NCBI GenBank assembly: GCA_946478845.1
Contig: CAMLDI010000015.1
Location: forward strand, 5,587 to 69,586
Direction of reading: 5' to 3'
Source of the DNA: an uncultured Paenibacillaceae bacterium
Lineage (GTDB): Bacteria > Bacillota > Bacilli > Aneurinibacillales > Aneurinibacillaceae
Length of the DNA: 64,000 nucleotides
Part shown: one piece after another, positions 42,942 through 52,486 of the stretch
Layout of the letters: the number at the start of each line of letters is the position of its first letter
Numbering within the stretch: position 1 is the stretch's first letter
Translations under genes and position numbers: made by a program
The notes under the pieces: model-generated
Database searches by the model: none
The model's input: only the letters and a program-made list of their open reading frames with translations
What the model was told of the DNA's origin: nothing

Positions 42942-44558
42942 ATGAGCTGTGAAAGTATCAACGACCAGGTTCGATCTTTAATTGCAAAATATGAAGGTGA
43001 AGAGATTTCTATTGCCGGGTTATTATGTGACAATCATGCTGAAACTCCTGAGAAAGTTGGCCTGATATACGAAAATGGGAGCGGGGAAAGCATACAGTAC
43101 ACCTTTGCCCAACTCAAAGAACTGTCATCAAAGTTTGCAGGTGCTTTAGTAAAAATGGGCATTCGAAAAGGGGACCGGGTGGGCATTATGTTGCCAAAAT
43201 GCCCTGAGATGGTCATTGCTGCCCTGGGGATTTGGCGCCTGGGTGCCGTTTATTTGCCCCTGTTTACTGCTTTTGGCCCTGAGGCAATCAAACATCGGGT
43301 AATCGACAGTGGTGCGAAAATGGTGATTACCGATGATAAAAATTACCCTAAACTACAAGAATTGTTATCAATCTTTCCTGTAAAAGTGGTAGTCGTGTCA
43401 AAGGATACAGGCGGCTTTTGGGATGAAATAGAAAAAGCTAATCCTGTGGAAAAGTCAACCCTGGTAGAGGGTGACGACTTAGTAGGATTACTATATACCT
43501 CAGGTACCACAGGGAATCCAAAAGGGGTAGAAATACCTATGAAAGCTCTTGCATCAATGGAAGCATATATGAGGTTTGCTCTGGAAGTGCGAGAGGAAGA
43601 TGTTTATTTGAACCTGGCAGACCCTGGCTGGGCTTTTGGTTTATATTTCAATTTAATTGGGCCACTTTTACTGGGAAAAGGGATCTTATTTTACGGAAGT
43701 CCTTTTAATCCTCTAGAAGTCTATAGGGTCATGGAAAAGTATCACGTCACCAATTTTGCTGCTGCTCCTACTGCTTACAAAGGATTGATGAACGTTGGTG
43801 ACAATATAGCAGATATGTATCACCTGAATTTACGTGTTGCCTCCAGTGCGGGTGAACCCCTCAATCCTAGTATCGTCGTCTGGGCCCGACAAGCATGGGG
43901 GATTCCTATTTATGACCATTTTGGCCAGACTGAATTGGGAATGGTTATTAATAATCACCACCATCCTGATCTTGAAGAAATGATTAAGCCAGGCTCCATG
44001 GGGAAATCAACCCCTGGATTTAGGATGGTGGTTCTTGATGGGGAAGGACGGGAACTTGCCCCTAACCAGGAAGGGCAACTCGCTGTTGATACCCTGAATT
44101 CTCCTTTGTGTTGGTTTAAACGGTATTGGAATGATGTGGAACGGACAAAAAGTAAATATAGTTTAGATGGACGGTATATATTGGTTGGGGATGAAGCAAG
44201 CATCGATGATGAGGGTTATTTCTTCTTTTCTGGACGGGCAGATGACATTATTTTAAGTGCGGGTTACCGGATCGGCCCTTTTGAAGTGGAAAGTGTTTTG
44301 ATGGAACATCATGCCGTTGCTGAAGTGGCTGTGATTGGCGTTCCTGACGAGCTCCGCAATGAAGTGGTGAAAGCCTATGTGGTGCTAACAGAAGGGGTTT
44401 CGCCAGGTGAAGAGCTTGGGAAAGAGTTGAGCCAATTTGTTAAAGAACGATTATCTGCCCATGAATACCCGCGGCAAGTGGAGTTTTTAAAGGAACTTCC
44501 GAAAACCCCTAGCGGTAAAATTCAGCGGTTCTTGTTGAAAACCCTGATTTCAAAATAA
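42942..44558 (+). CDS. Acyl-CoA synthetase (AMP-forming)
   Basis: A 538-residue ANL-superfamily ligase. P-loop LLYTSGTTGNPKGVE, the aromatic-turn YDHFGQTELGM, the hinge SGRADDIILSAGYRIGP and the C-terminal Lys in KTPSGKIQRF are intact. It activates a carboxylic acid with ATP to an adenylate and then to acyl-CoA. It resembles the acetyl/medium-chain acyl-CoA synthetase branch; the exact acid is unknown. ATG 42942 follows GAAGGGGG. As last gene in the operon it supplies the CoA thioester used by the dehydrogenase, suggesting uptake and degradation of a specific acid under sigma-54 control. Confidence 0.9.
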   Translation: MSCESINDQVRSLIAKYEGEEISIAGLLCDNHAETPEKVGLIYENGSGESIQYTFAQLKELSSKFAGALVKMGIRKGDRVGIMLPKCPEMVIAALGIWRLGAVYLPLFTAFGPEAIKHRVIDSGAKMVITDDKNYPKLQELLSIFPVKVVVVSKDTGGFWDEIEKANPVEKSTLVEGDDLVGLLYTSGTTGNPKGVEIPMKALASMEAYMRFALEVREEDVYLNLADPGWAFGLYFNLIGPLLLGKGILFYGSPFNPLEVYRVMEKYHVTNFAAAPTAYKGLMNVGDNIADMYHLNLRVASSAGEPLNPSIVVWARQAWGIPIYDHFGQTELGMVINNHHHPDLEEMIKPGSMGKSTPGFRMVVLDGEGRELAPNQEGQLAVDTLNSPLCWFKRYWNDVERTKSKYSLDGRYILVGDEASIDDEGYFFFSGRADDIILSAGYRIGPFEVESVLMEHHAVAEVAVIGVPDELRNEVVKAYVVLTEGVSPGEELGKELSQFVKERLSAHEYPRQVEFLKELPKTPSGKIQRFLLKTLISK

Positions 44559-44651
44559 AGGGTTTTCATACCCTGCTGAATTGGGCACGAAAAGTCGGAT
44601 GGGGATGTTCAATTCCTGCTATTCTATGGATAAATGAAGGGAGGTTATGGG

Positions 44652-45524
44652 ATGGACTCGGTTCAGCACATGAATAATGCCATGAACTATATTGAAGAAC
44701 ATCTTACTGATGAGATTGATTTTAAAGAAGTAGAACGGCTGGCTCTTTGTTCCGAGTATCATTTTAAACGGATGTTTTCTTTTCTTGCGGGAATCTCCCT
44801 ATCAGAATACATTCGTCGCAGAAGGCTGACTCTGGCTGCTTTTGACATGCAAAATACCGTGGTAAGAGTCATTGATGTAGCCATTAAATATGGCTACAAC
44901 TCCCCCGATTCTTTCGGGAGAGCCTTTCAACAACTCCATGGAATCACTCCTTCAGAGGCAAGAAAACATGGCCATCCACTGAAGTCTTATCTCCCTATGA
45001 CCTTCCATTTATCCATAAAAGGGGGAAATGAAATGAACTATCGCATTGTGGAAAAAGAGCCATTTTCCATTGTAGGGATTATGAAAAGGGTGCCTATTGT
45101 TTTCCATGGAGTGAACCCAGAGATTGCCGGGATGTGGCAAAGTTTAACCATGGATAACATTCATTCATTAAAAAGCCTTTCCAATGTTGAACCATTGGGG
45201 CTCCTGAGTGCCTCCACCAATTTTTCCGAAGGCAGAATGGAGGAAAAAGGGGAGTTGGACCATTATATTGGGGTTGCTACCACGCAGGAGTGTCCTGCAG
45301 AGTTTACAAAGCTTGAAGTTCCAACTTCAACCTGGGCCGTATTTGAAGCGGTTGGGCCTTTTCCCGATACTTTGCAGGATGTATGGGGACGCATTTATTC
45401 GGAATGGTTCCCATCCTCAAACTATCAACTAACCCAGGGGCCGGAAATCTTGTGGAATGAGAATAAAGATACTTCCTCGCCTACATTTAAAAGCGAGATA
45501 TGGATCCCAATTAAGAAAAGGTAA
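44652..45524 (+). CDS. AraC-family regulator with GyrI-like effector domain
   Basis: A 290-residue protein. Residues 1-105 are an AraC HTH pair ([50 protein letters not shown]). Residues about 125-290 form a SOUL/GyrI-like ligand-binding domain ([41 protein letters not shown]). Such proteins sense hydrophobic small molecules and activate nearby genes. ATG 44652 is 7 nt after AAGGGAGG, whereas the ATG at 44634 precedes it. The target is not clear; it is preceded by the ligase and followed by a terminator. Confidence 0.85.
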   Translation: MDSVQHMNNAMNYIEEHLTDEIDFKEVERLALCSEYHFKRMFSFLAGISLSEYIRRRRLTLAAFDMQNTVVRVIDVAIKYGYNSPDSFGRAFQQLHGITPSEARKHGHPLKSYLPMTFHLSIKGGNEMNYRIVEKEPFSIVGIMKRVPIVFHGVNPEIAGMWQSLTMDNIHSLKSLSNVEPLGLLSASTNFSEGRMEEKGELDHYIGVATTQECPAEFTKLEVPTSTWAVFEAVGPFPDTLQDVWGRIYSEWFPSSNYQLTQGPEILWNENKDTSSPTFKSEIWIPIKKR

Positions 45525-45531
45525 GAATTAT

Positions 45532-45559
45532 AGAGCTGTTTTTTGACAGCTCTTTTTTT
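45532..45559 (+). terminator. Terminator after the AraC/GyrI gene
   Basis: An 8-bp stem (AGAGCTGT with ACAGCTCT), a 6-nt loop and a run of T residues, 7 nt after the stop codon. Confidence 0.9.
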
Positions 45560-45632
45560 GTTTTAACAACATCATAATACGCCGTTCACCTTTTCTATAA
45601 TAAACCTAGCAAAAAGAAAGGGATGATTGGGT

Positions 45633-46208
45633 ATGAAAAAAATAGTGTTGTTTATTTTGATGTTTTCTTTGTTAATTTTATCTCTTAATGGCTGTTCTTT
45701 TTTTCAACGGCCGAATACGGTGGCGGACCAATTTTTACAGGCATTGAAATCCAATGAGTTTGATAAGATGGCTCCATTGGTTTATACAAAAAAAGGGACA
45801 AAAGCGGAATCAAAAACAACACCGGAAGCATTAAACACTGAAGAAGGAAAAATTATGAAGGCGTTATTTTCTAAAATTTCTTTTGAACCTTCAAAGACTG
45901 AGTCAAAAGAAGGGGATACTGCTGTGGTATCTGTAAAAATTACAACGGTGGATACGAATGTTCTTTATGCAAGGTTAATGCAGGAAGTAATGCCTTTGGC
46001 TTTTGCCAGTGCTTTCGGCGGTGAAGAGGCGCAAACGGAGATTGAAAAAATGATGCCATCCCTCATGTTAAAAAATATTAATGATCCAAATGTGACCATG
46101 ACTACAAAGGACATAAAAATGAATCTAAAAAAAATAGATGGAAAGTATAAAGTGGTAATGGATGATCAACTGTTTAAGGATCTTTTTGGGGATTTTGGGT
46201 CGAAGTAA
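45633..46208 (+). CDS. Lipoprotein, DUF4878-like
   Basis: A 191-residue secreted lipoprotein. A Lys-start signal peptide ends in the lipobox LSLNGC, with the lipidated Cys at residue 21. The mature part starts with a helical segment typical of DUF4878/NTF2-like exported proteins (ADQFLQALKSNEFDKMAPLV), then beta strands (DTAVVSVKITTVDTN) and IDGKYKVVMDDQLFKDLFG near the end. ATG 45633 is the start; a TTG two codons upstream is possible. The role is unknown, possibly envelope-related. A strong terminator overlaps its stop codon. Confidence 0.75.
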   Translation: MKKIVLFILMFSLLILSLNGCSFFQRPNTVADQFLQALKSNEFDKMAPLVYTKKGTKAESKTTPEALNTEEGKIMKALFSKISFEPSKTESKEGDTAVVSVKITTVDTNVLYARLMQEVMPLAFASAFGGEEAQTEIEKMMPSLMLKNINDPNVTMTTKDIKMNLKKIDGKYKVVMDDQLFKDLFGDFGSK

Positions 46209-46235
46209 AAGGGGCGGTTAAAGACCGTCCCTTTT
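46207..46235 (+). terminator. Terminator of the lipoprotein gene
   Basis: A 12-position stem (AAAAGGGGCGGT with ACCGTCCCTTTT, one G-T pair) and a 5-nt loop. The A and T flanks also make it usable from the other strand. From 46240 to about 46475 there is only AT-rich DNA with no gene. Confidence 0.85.
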
Positions 46236-46475
46236 ATTGTTCCTTTGAAACAGCAGGATTCTTAAATGAATTCGAGTATACAGTAAAGGGGAGATTTCTT
46301 TTCCTTTATTGTTACGTAAAAGTGAAGAATCAGGAAATACATAAAATAACGGCATTTTTAGGGAGGTTAATACTGTTTCAATTTTTATAATTAATATTAT
46401 TGAAAACAATTGAAATCTAAAATTCTATGTTATAAGATAATTTTAATAATAGATGAAAAATATGGAATTTTTTAA

Positions 46476-47127
46476 ATTGGAAAAGTGGCTGAATTATTTA
46501 GTGTAGATACTCAAACAATTAGAGTTTGGGTATCGTTTAATGCAAGTATTCTGTTCTGCTTTACGCTATTCTTTCAATCGATTGCTTAAAGGAGAAAATT
46601 CAGGTGAATTAATTAAAAAAGTTCAAACGAAATTTCGCTTGAATAAACGTTATACAGAAGATACTGTGAAGTAGCGAACCCTCTTTTGTTAAAAGAAGGA
46701 AAAAGAAATAATCCTAGATTGCGGTTTAAACTCCATGTTCCAGATAAATATTTTAATGAAATTGTCGATGTTGTTCTTCCGAATGTTAAAGGTGTAAATC
46801 CAAAAGGTAAACCCTGCCTATACTTCAGTTATAGGTAGATTCAAATATTCAAAAATGTATGGATTATCTGTACATGAAGCAGCTTCATTTGTTATCGGCA
46901 GAAGAGGGTTAGATTTTGAAGAAAAAATTCCGAAGGAATTATTAAATCAACTCCGTAAAATGGTAAAACCTATGTTGGTTCGTATTCTTGGATCAATGGA
47001 AGAATCCGAGAAGAAATCAACATCTGGCAAACAAAAACGAAAATATATTGGAATGTTGCTTAAAAATATTGATAAATTTAAACAAAATCATAGTTGGAAA
47101 CTATGGAATGTCGTTCATAAAACATAA
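46476..47127 (+). pseudogene. Decayed IS607-type element (TnpA fragment plus broken TnpB)
   Basis: The first 54 bases encode IGKVAELFSVDTQTIRVW, the start of the MerR-like HTH of an IS607 TnpA. It then joins, out of frame, a TnpB N-terminal piece (QVFCSALRYSFNRLL and following, about 46540-46674) that ends in a TAG stop. A piece encoding NNPRLRFKLHVPDKYF follows in another frame, and a +1 shift near 46805 leads into the TnpB C-terminus (VNPAYTSVIGRFKYSKMYG, VHEAASFVIGRRGLDFEEK) ending at 47127. The serine-recombinase domain and most of the RuvC core are gone. It has at least two frame breaks and internal deletions, so it is not functional. It is a different lineage from the intact IS607 copy at 63.2 kb. 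Confidence 0.8.
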
Positions 47128-47345
47128 ATTATAAAGAACCAGGAATTACAATTGAAGGAGGTGTAATCCTGGTACTAAAATCTTTGCGGTAGACTGACCG
47201 ACGGAAATTGGAATGGTTTACTGCAAACGCCGGCTCTAACAGAGCACCGCAGGATGTTTTGGACAGCAGGTTCATGACAAGGGTCAGAATCCCTTCCTGA
47301 TGGAATGGCGTGAGAATCGTCGCGGAAGTCCCATTTTTCTTGGTT
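47128..47345 (+). other. Right-end / possible omega-RNA segment of the decayed IS607 element
   Basis: The 3' flank of the TnpB relic contains GACCGACGGAAATTGGAATG, GCAAACGCCGGC, AACAGAGCACCGCAGGATG and GGTTCATGACAAGGGTCAG. From memory these resemble the structured region after IS607-type tnpB genes where the guide (omega) RNA is made. No coding frame is credible on either strand. It is better preserved than the gene itself, but identity is by recall only. DUF2200 follows at 47394. Confidence 0.4.
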
Positions 47346-47393
47346 CGGGGGCGAATTTTAGAAATCATTAGATTTTAGTAACCAGGATGTATC

Positions 47394-47744
47394 ATGACCA
47401 AACATAAGATTTATACAATGAGTGTTGCAAGTGTCTATCCCCATTATATTTCCAAAGCAGAGAAAAAAGGGCGTACAAAATCAGAAGTCGATGAAATTAT
47501 CCGTTGGTTGACAGGATATAGCCAGGAAGAGTTAGAAGTACAACTGGAAAAACGGACAGACTTTGAGACCTTCTTTGCGGAATCTCCCCAATTGAATCCT
47601 GCACGGGCTTTGATCAAAGGTGTAGTGTGCGGAATCCGGGTGGAAGAGATTGCAGAACCAATAATGCGGGAAATTCGCTATTTGGATAAGCTAATCGATG
47701 AGTTAGCTAAGGGAAAAGCCATGGAGAAGATTTTGCGGAAATAA
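47394..47744 (+). CDS. DUF2200 domain-containing protein
   Basis: A 116-residue cytoplasmic protein matching DUF2200 along its full length: [38 protein letters not shown] and [21 protein letters not shown]. The family is widespread in Bacilli with no proven function, although its fold suggests a DNA- or nucleotide-related role (weak inference). ATG 47394 has no strong ribosome site. It lies immediately downstream of the decayed mobile element. Confidence 0.85.
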   Translation: MTKHKIYTMSVASVYPHYISKAEKKGRTKSEVDEIIRWLTGYSQEELEVQLEKRTDFETFFAESPQLNPARALIKGVVCGIRVEEIAEPIMREIRYLDKLIDELAKGKAMEKILRK

Positions 47745-47788
47745 ATTCAGGGAACAACTTTATACAGGCGAGAGGAGAGGAGAAAGAC

Positions 47789-48778
47789 ATGACAATGATT
47801 CCAGAACGCATCCATCTGGCAAATTTGCCAACCCCGATTGAAAAGTTAGAGCGTTTTTCAAAACATCTAGGTGGACCAGAGATATATATAAAACGGGATG
47901 ACCAAACAGGTTCGGAGATTGCTGGGAATAAAATAAGGAAGCTGGAGTTTAGTTTACAGGAAGCCTTGAATAGAGGATGTGACTCCGTAATCACCTGTGG
48001 CGGGATTCAGTCCAACCATTGCCGGGCAACTGCGGCAGCAGCAGCCCGCCTCGGATTGAAATGTGATGTCGTGCTTCGGGGGGATGAGAATGCAGAGCGG
48101 GATGGCAATTTGCTTCTTGATGATTTGCTTGGCGCTAACATCCATTTTATTACTGCAGAACAGTACAGAAATGACCGGCAGCAGATTATGGAAGAGAACA
48201 AGGAGCAATTGATGGAACAAGGATATCGTCCATACATTATTCCTGAAGGGGCGTCCAATGGAATTGGAGCGTTTGGTTACTACGCTGCGATGGAGGAAAT
48301 AGTAGCCCAGGAAAAACAATTAGGCCTGTCCTTTGATGCCATTGTTGTAGCGGTAGGTTCCGGTGGGACTTATGCAGGATTATTTCTTGCTGCAAAGCTG
48401 CTAGGGGTAGATAAAACCATATACGGCTTCAATGTGTGTGACGATAGTGAGTATTTTCGTAAAGCCATTACCGGTATTTTGGAAGATAGCCAGCAGTATT
48501 TGCAAACGTCGATTTCTTTTTCTCCAGATGAGATAAACATTGTGGATGGCTATGTGGGACGGGGATATGCCCTGGGTCGCCCGGAAGAGCGTCAATTGAT
48601 TCGTGAACTTGCCACATTGGAAGGTGTTGTTCTTGATCCAGTGTATACGGGAAAAGCCTTTTATGGACTGACAGAGGAAATCAAACGGGGACGATTCCGG
48701 GAGCATCAAAATATTCTGTTTATCCATACGGGAGGTTTATTTGGATTGTTCCCTCAGCATGGTGAATTTGTTGGATAA
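47789..48778 (+). CDS. dcyD: D-cysteine desulfhydrase (PLP-dependent)
   Basis: A 329-residue fold-type II PLP enzyme of the D-cysteine desulfhydrase/ACC deaminase family. The PLP lysine lies in IAGNKIRKLEF (Lys48), the following GGIQSNHCRATAAAAARLG holds the catalytic Ser, and VAVGSGGTYAGLFLAAKLLG binds phosphate. It converts D-cysteine to pyruvate, ammonia and sulfide; an ACC deaminase role is less likely. ATG 47789 follows GAGAGGAGAG. Sulfide release connects loosely with the CoADR-rhodanese gene about 11 kb away. Confidence 0.8.
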   Translation: MTMIPERIHLANLPTPIEKLERFSKHLGGPEIYIKRDDQTGSEIAGNKIRKLEFSLQEALNRGCDSVITCGGIQSNHCRATAAAAARLGLKCDVVLRGDENAERDGNLLLDDLLGANIHFITAEQYRNDRQQIMEENKEQLMEQGYRPYIIPEGASNGIGAFGYYAAMEEIVAQEKQLGLSFDAIVVAVGSGGTYAGLFLAAKLLGVDKTIYGFNVCDDSEYFRKAITGILEDSQQYLQTSISFSPDEINIVDGYVGRGYALGRPEERQLIRELATLEGVVLDPVYTGKAFYGLTEEIKRGRFREHQNILFIHTGGLFGLFPQHGEFVG

Positions 48779-48800
48779 ATAGTAGTGAAAGAAAGGGGAA

Positions 48801-49166
48801 TTATTCATTGGAAAGATGGTCAATAGCTTGAACAGCTAGTTCCAATGATTTAATTCTTCTTTCTAAAAGGGTTCTTTGAGGACTGCCTGACTTTGACTTA
48901 GCATAAATGTTCTCAATAGATGGGAATAAACCAGTAAGAACATTGCGAGCCTCTGCTAATTCTTCCTGGGTGTAATAATGGGGTCTTTGATTCCAAAGGT
49001 GTTCTAGTATGGCTAAGCCGATGTAAAGAGCGTTGAGTCGTTTCTTTAATAAGGTTGTATTTGCGCCTTTCTGCGTCATCTGAGCCAGGGCCTTTTCGGA
49101 TTTACGGATTGTGGATTGGAAGGATTTTATTGATTCCAATTGATCTACATTTGATACGTTTTCCAT
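48801..49166 (-). CDS. Hypothetical helical protein with internal repeat
   Basis: A 121-residue all-helical protein. Two similar halves are visible: TTLLKKRLNALYIGLAILEHL (about residues 42-62, 21 positions) and RTLLERRIKSLELAVQAIDHL (about 98-118), suggesting duplication of a two-helix unit. No signal or membrane segment was seen, and no family is recognised. It converges with the D-cysteine desulfhydrase gene. Confidence 0.6.
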   Translation of the reverse strand: MENVSNVDQLESIKSFQSTIRKSEKALAQMTQKGANTTLLKKRLNALYIGLAILEHLWNQRPHYYTQEELAEARNVLTGLFPSIENIYAKSKSGSPQRTLLERRIKSLELAVQAIDHLSNE

Positions 49167-49294
49167 GTTAGTACTGTCCTCTCGTCTTTAAAGTCTTAAA
49201 TATGATATAGTACCATGCTTTTGAATTTCAAGATAAAGATTTTAAAATAAGAGCCTGTCCACCGGGTGGGGAGTATGCTAAGTACTCCTCCTAT

Positions 49295-50578
49295 TCAAAC
49301 CCTCTTTCTCACTACAAAATTATCATCAACCAGCAGCCAGTTTTGTGGGAAATCTCTGCCAAGGACCCAGTAGAAAAAACCTCGGATGCCCAACTCCTTT
49401 ACCAGGTCAAACTTTGCCTGTATGCTTCTTGCGTCATCAAACCAAACCACATGCCTTCTTCCTTGCTCATCAACATAGTAAAAATAGGGTGCCTGGGCAA
49501 CAGGATCGTATGAAATGCTCACATTGTATCTCAATGCCAGGGCGATGGCTTCCTGAGGGCTTATGGATTTTGCAAAACTGCCCCCCTGGACATAAGGCAG
49601 GGTCCAGTCATATCCATAGAGGGGGATGCCCATCATGATTTTATTTCTTGGCACTTCAGAAATGGCATACTCCATGACCCTGCGTACTTGATCAATTGGG
49701 CTAACCGCCATTGGGGGGCCTCCTGACCAACCCCATTCATAGGTCATAAAGAAGATAAAGTCTACAATTTCTCCATGGGCCCTGTAGTCGTGGCCTTCAT
49801 AAAGTACACCGACTTGATCAGCTGATACTTTTGGTGCCAGGGCAGAGGAGATGAAATAATTTCTTTCCTTCAGCCTGGTCTGGGCTTTCCGCAGAAATTG
49901 ATTATACCTTTCCCTATTTTGGGCTCCCAGGTATTCAAAGTCAAAATCCAGGCCTAGATAACCCTTTTGCTCCATAATCTTCATGGCTTCATTCAGTACT
50001 TGATCCTGGAGAGCTTCATTGGTAAAGAAAGCAGTTGCCAGTTCTGTGCTAAAGGTACCATTTTCAAAATTTGTTAATACCATGAGGGGAACTGCACGAT
50101 CCCGATAGGCTGCATTAATGGAAGGTTGGTCTTCTACCGGGGTTAAGGTACCATCCCGGTTGATGGCATAGCTAAATATATTAAGATAGGTAAGGTGTTC
50201 ACCAACTTTATCTACTTCCGCTGCTGAATTTGCTCCGGTAATTCTAGGATCAATATAGGCTCCTACATCGACAGTGGGACGAGGCTGTTGAGGGATGTAT
50301 AGGCGAAAACCAACAGGAAGCATGTTGGGGTTCTGAATCTGGTTAATCCGTAGTAATTCAGACATGGGAATATTGTAACGTCTGCTGATTTGATAAATGG
50401 TTTCTCCAGGCTGGATAAAATGGAATCTGCCCCAGATGGGAATGACAATGGTCTGTCCTACCACTAGATTATTAGGATTTTGGATCTCGTTGGATTGGAT
50501 TAGCTGGTCAACGGGGATGCTGTAAGTTTGGGAAATCCCCCAGAGGGAGTCCCCTGGTCGAACAACATGGATTTGCAC
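49295..50578 (-). CDS. LysM-GH18 spore peptidoglycan glycosidase (YaaH/SleL-like)
   Basis: A 427-residue protein with two N-terminal LysM repeats (HVVRPGDSLWGISQTYSIP, HFIQPGETIYQISRRYNIP; residues 1-95) and a GH18 catalytic domain (about 100-427) with the DxxDxDxE-type motif LGLDFDFEYLG. It has no signal peptide, as in YaaH and SleL, which are loaded into the spore during formation. SleL-type enzymes are N-acetylglucosaminidases acting on cortex during germination. The start is at 50578 behind a ribosome site GGAGT. It is the clearest hint that the host sporulates. Confidence 0.88.
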   Translation of the reverse strand: MQIHVVRPGDSLWGISQTYSIPVDQLIQSNEIQNPNNLVVGQTIVIPIWGRFHFIQPGETIYQISRRYNIPMSELLRINQIQNPNMLPVGFRLYIPQQPRPTVDVGAYIDPRITGANSAAEVDKVGEHLTYLNIFSYAINRDGTLTPVEDQPSINAAYRDRAVPLMVLTNFENGTFSTELATAFFTNEALQDQVLNEAMKIMEQKGYLGLDFDFEYLGAQNRERYNQFLRKAQTRLKERNYFISSALAPKVSADQVGVLYEGHDYRAHGEIVDFIFFMTYEWGWSGGPPMAVSPIDQVRRVMEYAISEVPRNKIMMGIPLYGYDWTLPYVQGGSFAKSISPQEAIALALRYNVSISYDPVAQAPYFYYVDEQGRRHVVWFDDARSIQAKFDLVKELGIRGFFYWVLGRDFPQNWLLVDDNFVVRKRV

Positions 50579-50787
50579 TGTTTTTCAACTCCTTTGTTCA
50601 TCCTGATTAATTTATTCAAAATACCCGGGTATAGACACAAATCCCTAAAGTAACCAGGTTATATCGTGTATAAATTGTAAAATTTATAAATTTTTGTGAA
50701 AATATTAACTCTACTAACTACATTTTTTCCAAAATAAAGTATAATTGGTTATAGGATTTAGGTTCCCATAATTTGGAGGTGTATTAG

Positions 50788-51408
50788 ATGAGAAGATTTA
50801 GAGTTTTATTATTGACGATTTTACTCATGCTAACTATGGCTCTACCGGCAATGGCACAAGGTGCTCAAAATAATTCTCCTGTACAAAAGGCTTCTACTAA
50901 TAGTGCAACGTTTTACGGTGGACAAGGAACTATCGATACTTTTGTAAATCTTGCAACTGACTATGAGAATCAAGACCAATATATTTTGTATTTTGAAAGA
51001 TTTGATTACGTAACGAATGAATCTTATTATGGCCAAGTTAAAATTCCAAAATCTGAGGTTGTTTTTGACACAAACAAAGGAACGGTAATAGTAAATAAAA
51101 CAGTAGCTGTTAATAAGGTTGAATGGGTGTATGATGAAAGTGGTTCTTACAACCCTATTGAAACATACGTAGGTGATGAATGGATCAATCTTACATGGTC
51201 ATTTAATCCTAAGGATTATTCATATCATAAATCTATAGACAGAAATATAGAGATCGGGTTCAATGAATATCTTCAACTAGGCAAATCCACTTATAAAGAT
51301 TACAATAATATTACAGTTTCTGGTAACATAGGTGATATTGACGTTGCATATTTTGAACGTACTGGCGCTTCTGTTTTTACAGGAACTTCTTTTTCTGTAA
51401 TTAAATAA
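50788..51408 (+). CDS. Secreted protein of unknown function
   Basis: A 206-residue protein with a typical signal peptide (basic start, LLLTILLMLTMALPAMAQG, probable cleavage after AMA near residue 23). The mature part is beta-rich and aromatic: YILYFERFDYVTNESYYGQV, KVEWVYDESGSYNPIETYVG. No known domain is recognised. ATG 50788 follows TTTGGAGGTG, and TATAAT at 50740-50745 is a possible -10 box. A bidirectional terminator follows. Confidence 0.65.
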   Translation: MRRFRVLLLTILLMLTMALPAMAQGAQNNSPVQKASTNSATFYGGQGTIDTFVNLATDYENQDQYILYFERFDYVTNESYYGQVKIPKSEVVFDTNKGTVIVNKTVAVNKVEWVYDESGSYNPIETYVGDEWINLTWSFNPKDYSYHKSIDRNIEIGFNEYLQLGKSTYKDYNNITVSGNIGDIDVAYFERTGASVFTGTSFSVIK

Positions 51409-51452
51409 ATATACAATTTGTATTTGATCTACAAACCTAAATCCGGATTAAC

Positions 51453-51485
51453 AAAGGGTCTTCTGCTTTGAGCACAAGACCCTTT
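51453..51485. terminator. Bidirectional terminator
   Basis: A 10-bp stem (AAAGGGTCTT with AAGACCCTTT) and a 13-nt loop lie between the convergent secreted-protein gene and WYL regulator gene, with A- and T-rich flanks on each side. Confidence 0.85.
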
Positions 51486-51489
51486 TACT

Positions 51490-52455
51490 TTATTCATGGA
51501 TTTTTAGTTTGTAAAGACTTGCCATATTTTTGATGGTTTCTTGCACTTTTTCCCTGAGGGATAAGGGGGAGAGTACTTCAATGTCATCCTGCTGGGATAG
51601 GAGCCATTTCAGGATTCCTTCTTCACCAGCTACTTTCACTTCCATTCGGGTATGGAAGGATGAGACATGATTTTCAATGATTTTTGCTTCGGGAAAAGCT
51701 CTTTGTACATATTCAACCGTGCTATTTTCTACGTTTAAGGTGACAGTTATGGGTTTTCCATTAAACATATTAAAGGTGAGATTCGCGAAATCTCCTGAAC
51801 TGAACACTTCATGTTTATCTCTTGTAAAATGTTCTTCTAATATTTTTAAGTTGTGAATTCGGTCGAAACGCCAGATTCGTTTCATGTCCTCGCCCTCTTC
51901 GGATGCTATTAAATAATACATTCGGTCATGGTAGAGAATAGAGTAAGGTTCGACGATTCGACTTTTCTGTTTATAAAGGAATGTGAGTTTGTTTTGGTTA
52001 ATAATAGCATGAGAGAGAAGATGTATTTTTTCTTTTGTTTCTCCATGATGGACCGGTTTATAGTTGTATTTTAAACTGGAGAATAATTTCCGTAAATTTC
52101 GTTCCTCTTTGGGCGGAAATAGTTTAATGAATTTTTCTTCCAGGCTTTCCATTTCTGTTTTATTGAAACTGCGGTTGCAATAAAGGGAGATCATAATAGC
52201 GACCACTTCAGGGAAAGAAAGGAGTTTTCCCGTGCGTTCCAATTTATAATATTTTCCACTTTTTTTATAGGAGACGAAATAAAGTTGCTGGTTGTTGTCC
52301 AGCACATTGCGGATAAATTTAATATCCCGAACAATGGTATCTGTGGTTACTCCATAATCCTGTGCTAGTTCAGAAGGGGTGAGCTCTGCCTCAGTTTCCA
52401 GGCGGAACCAGATATCCAGCACTCTTTCAGCGATATTATACTTCTCTTTATTCAT
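51490..52455 (-). CDS. HTH-WYL domain regulator
   Basis: A 321-residue protein. An N-terminal winged helix (ELTPSELAQDYGVTTDTIVRD) is followed by a WYL domain (TFLYKQKSRIVEPYSILYH, YYLIASEEGEDMKRIWRFDR) and a C-terminal WCX-like part. WYL domains bind nucleotides or nucleic-acid ligands, and such regulators often control defence loci. ATG 52455 follows GGGAGAG; an upstream TTG-type extension to 52575 would run through the promoter region. It is divergent from the macrodomain gene, and the 12-bp palindrome at 52487 between them is the obvious operator. Confidence 0.85.
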   Translation of the reverse strand: MNKEKYNIAERVLDIWFRLETEAELTPSELAQDYGVTTDTIVRDIKFIRNVLDNNQQLYFVSYKKSGKYYKLERTGKLLSFPEVVAIMISLYCNRSFNKTEMESLEEKFIKLFPPKEERNLRKLFSSLKYNYKPVHHGETKEKIHLLSHAIINQNKLTFLYKQKSRIVEPYSILYHDRMYYLIASEEGEDMKRIWRFDRIHNLKILEEHFTRDKHEVFSSGDFANLTFNMFNGKPITVTLNVENSTVEYVQRAFPEAKIIENHVSSFHTRMEVKVAGEEGILKWLLSQQDDIEVLSPLSLREKVQETIKNMASLYKLKIHE

Positions 52456-52486
52456 ATGAATCTCTCCCAATTCATTCAGATAATTG

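Noticed and set aside
47129..47368. Minus-strand 79-residue frame after the TnpB relic
   Set aside because: No ribosome site and composition like structured RNA; better explained as the element's 3' region.
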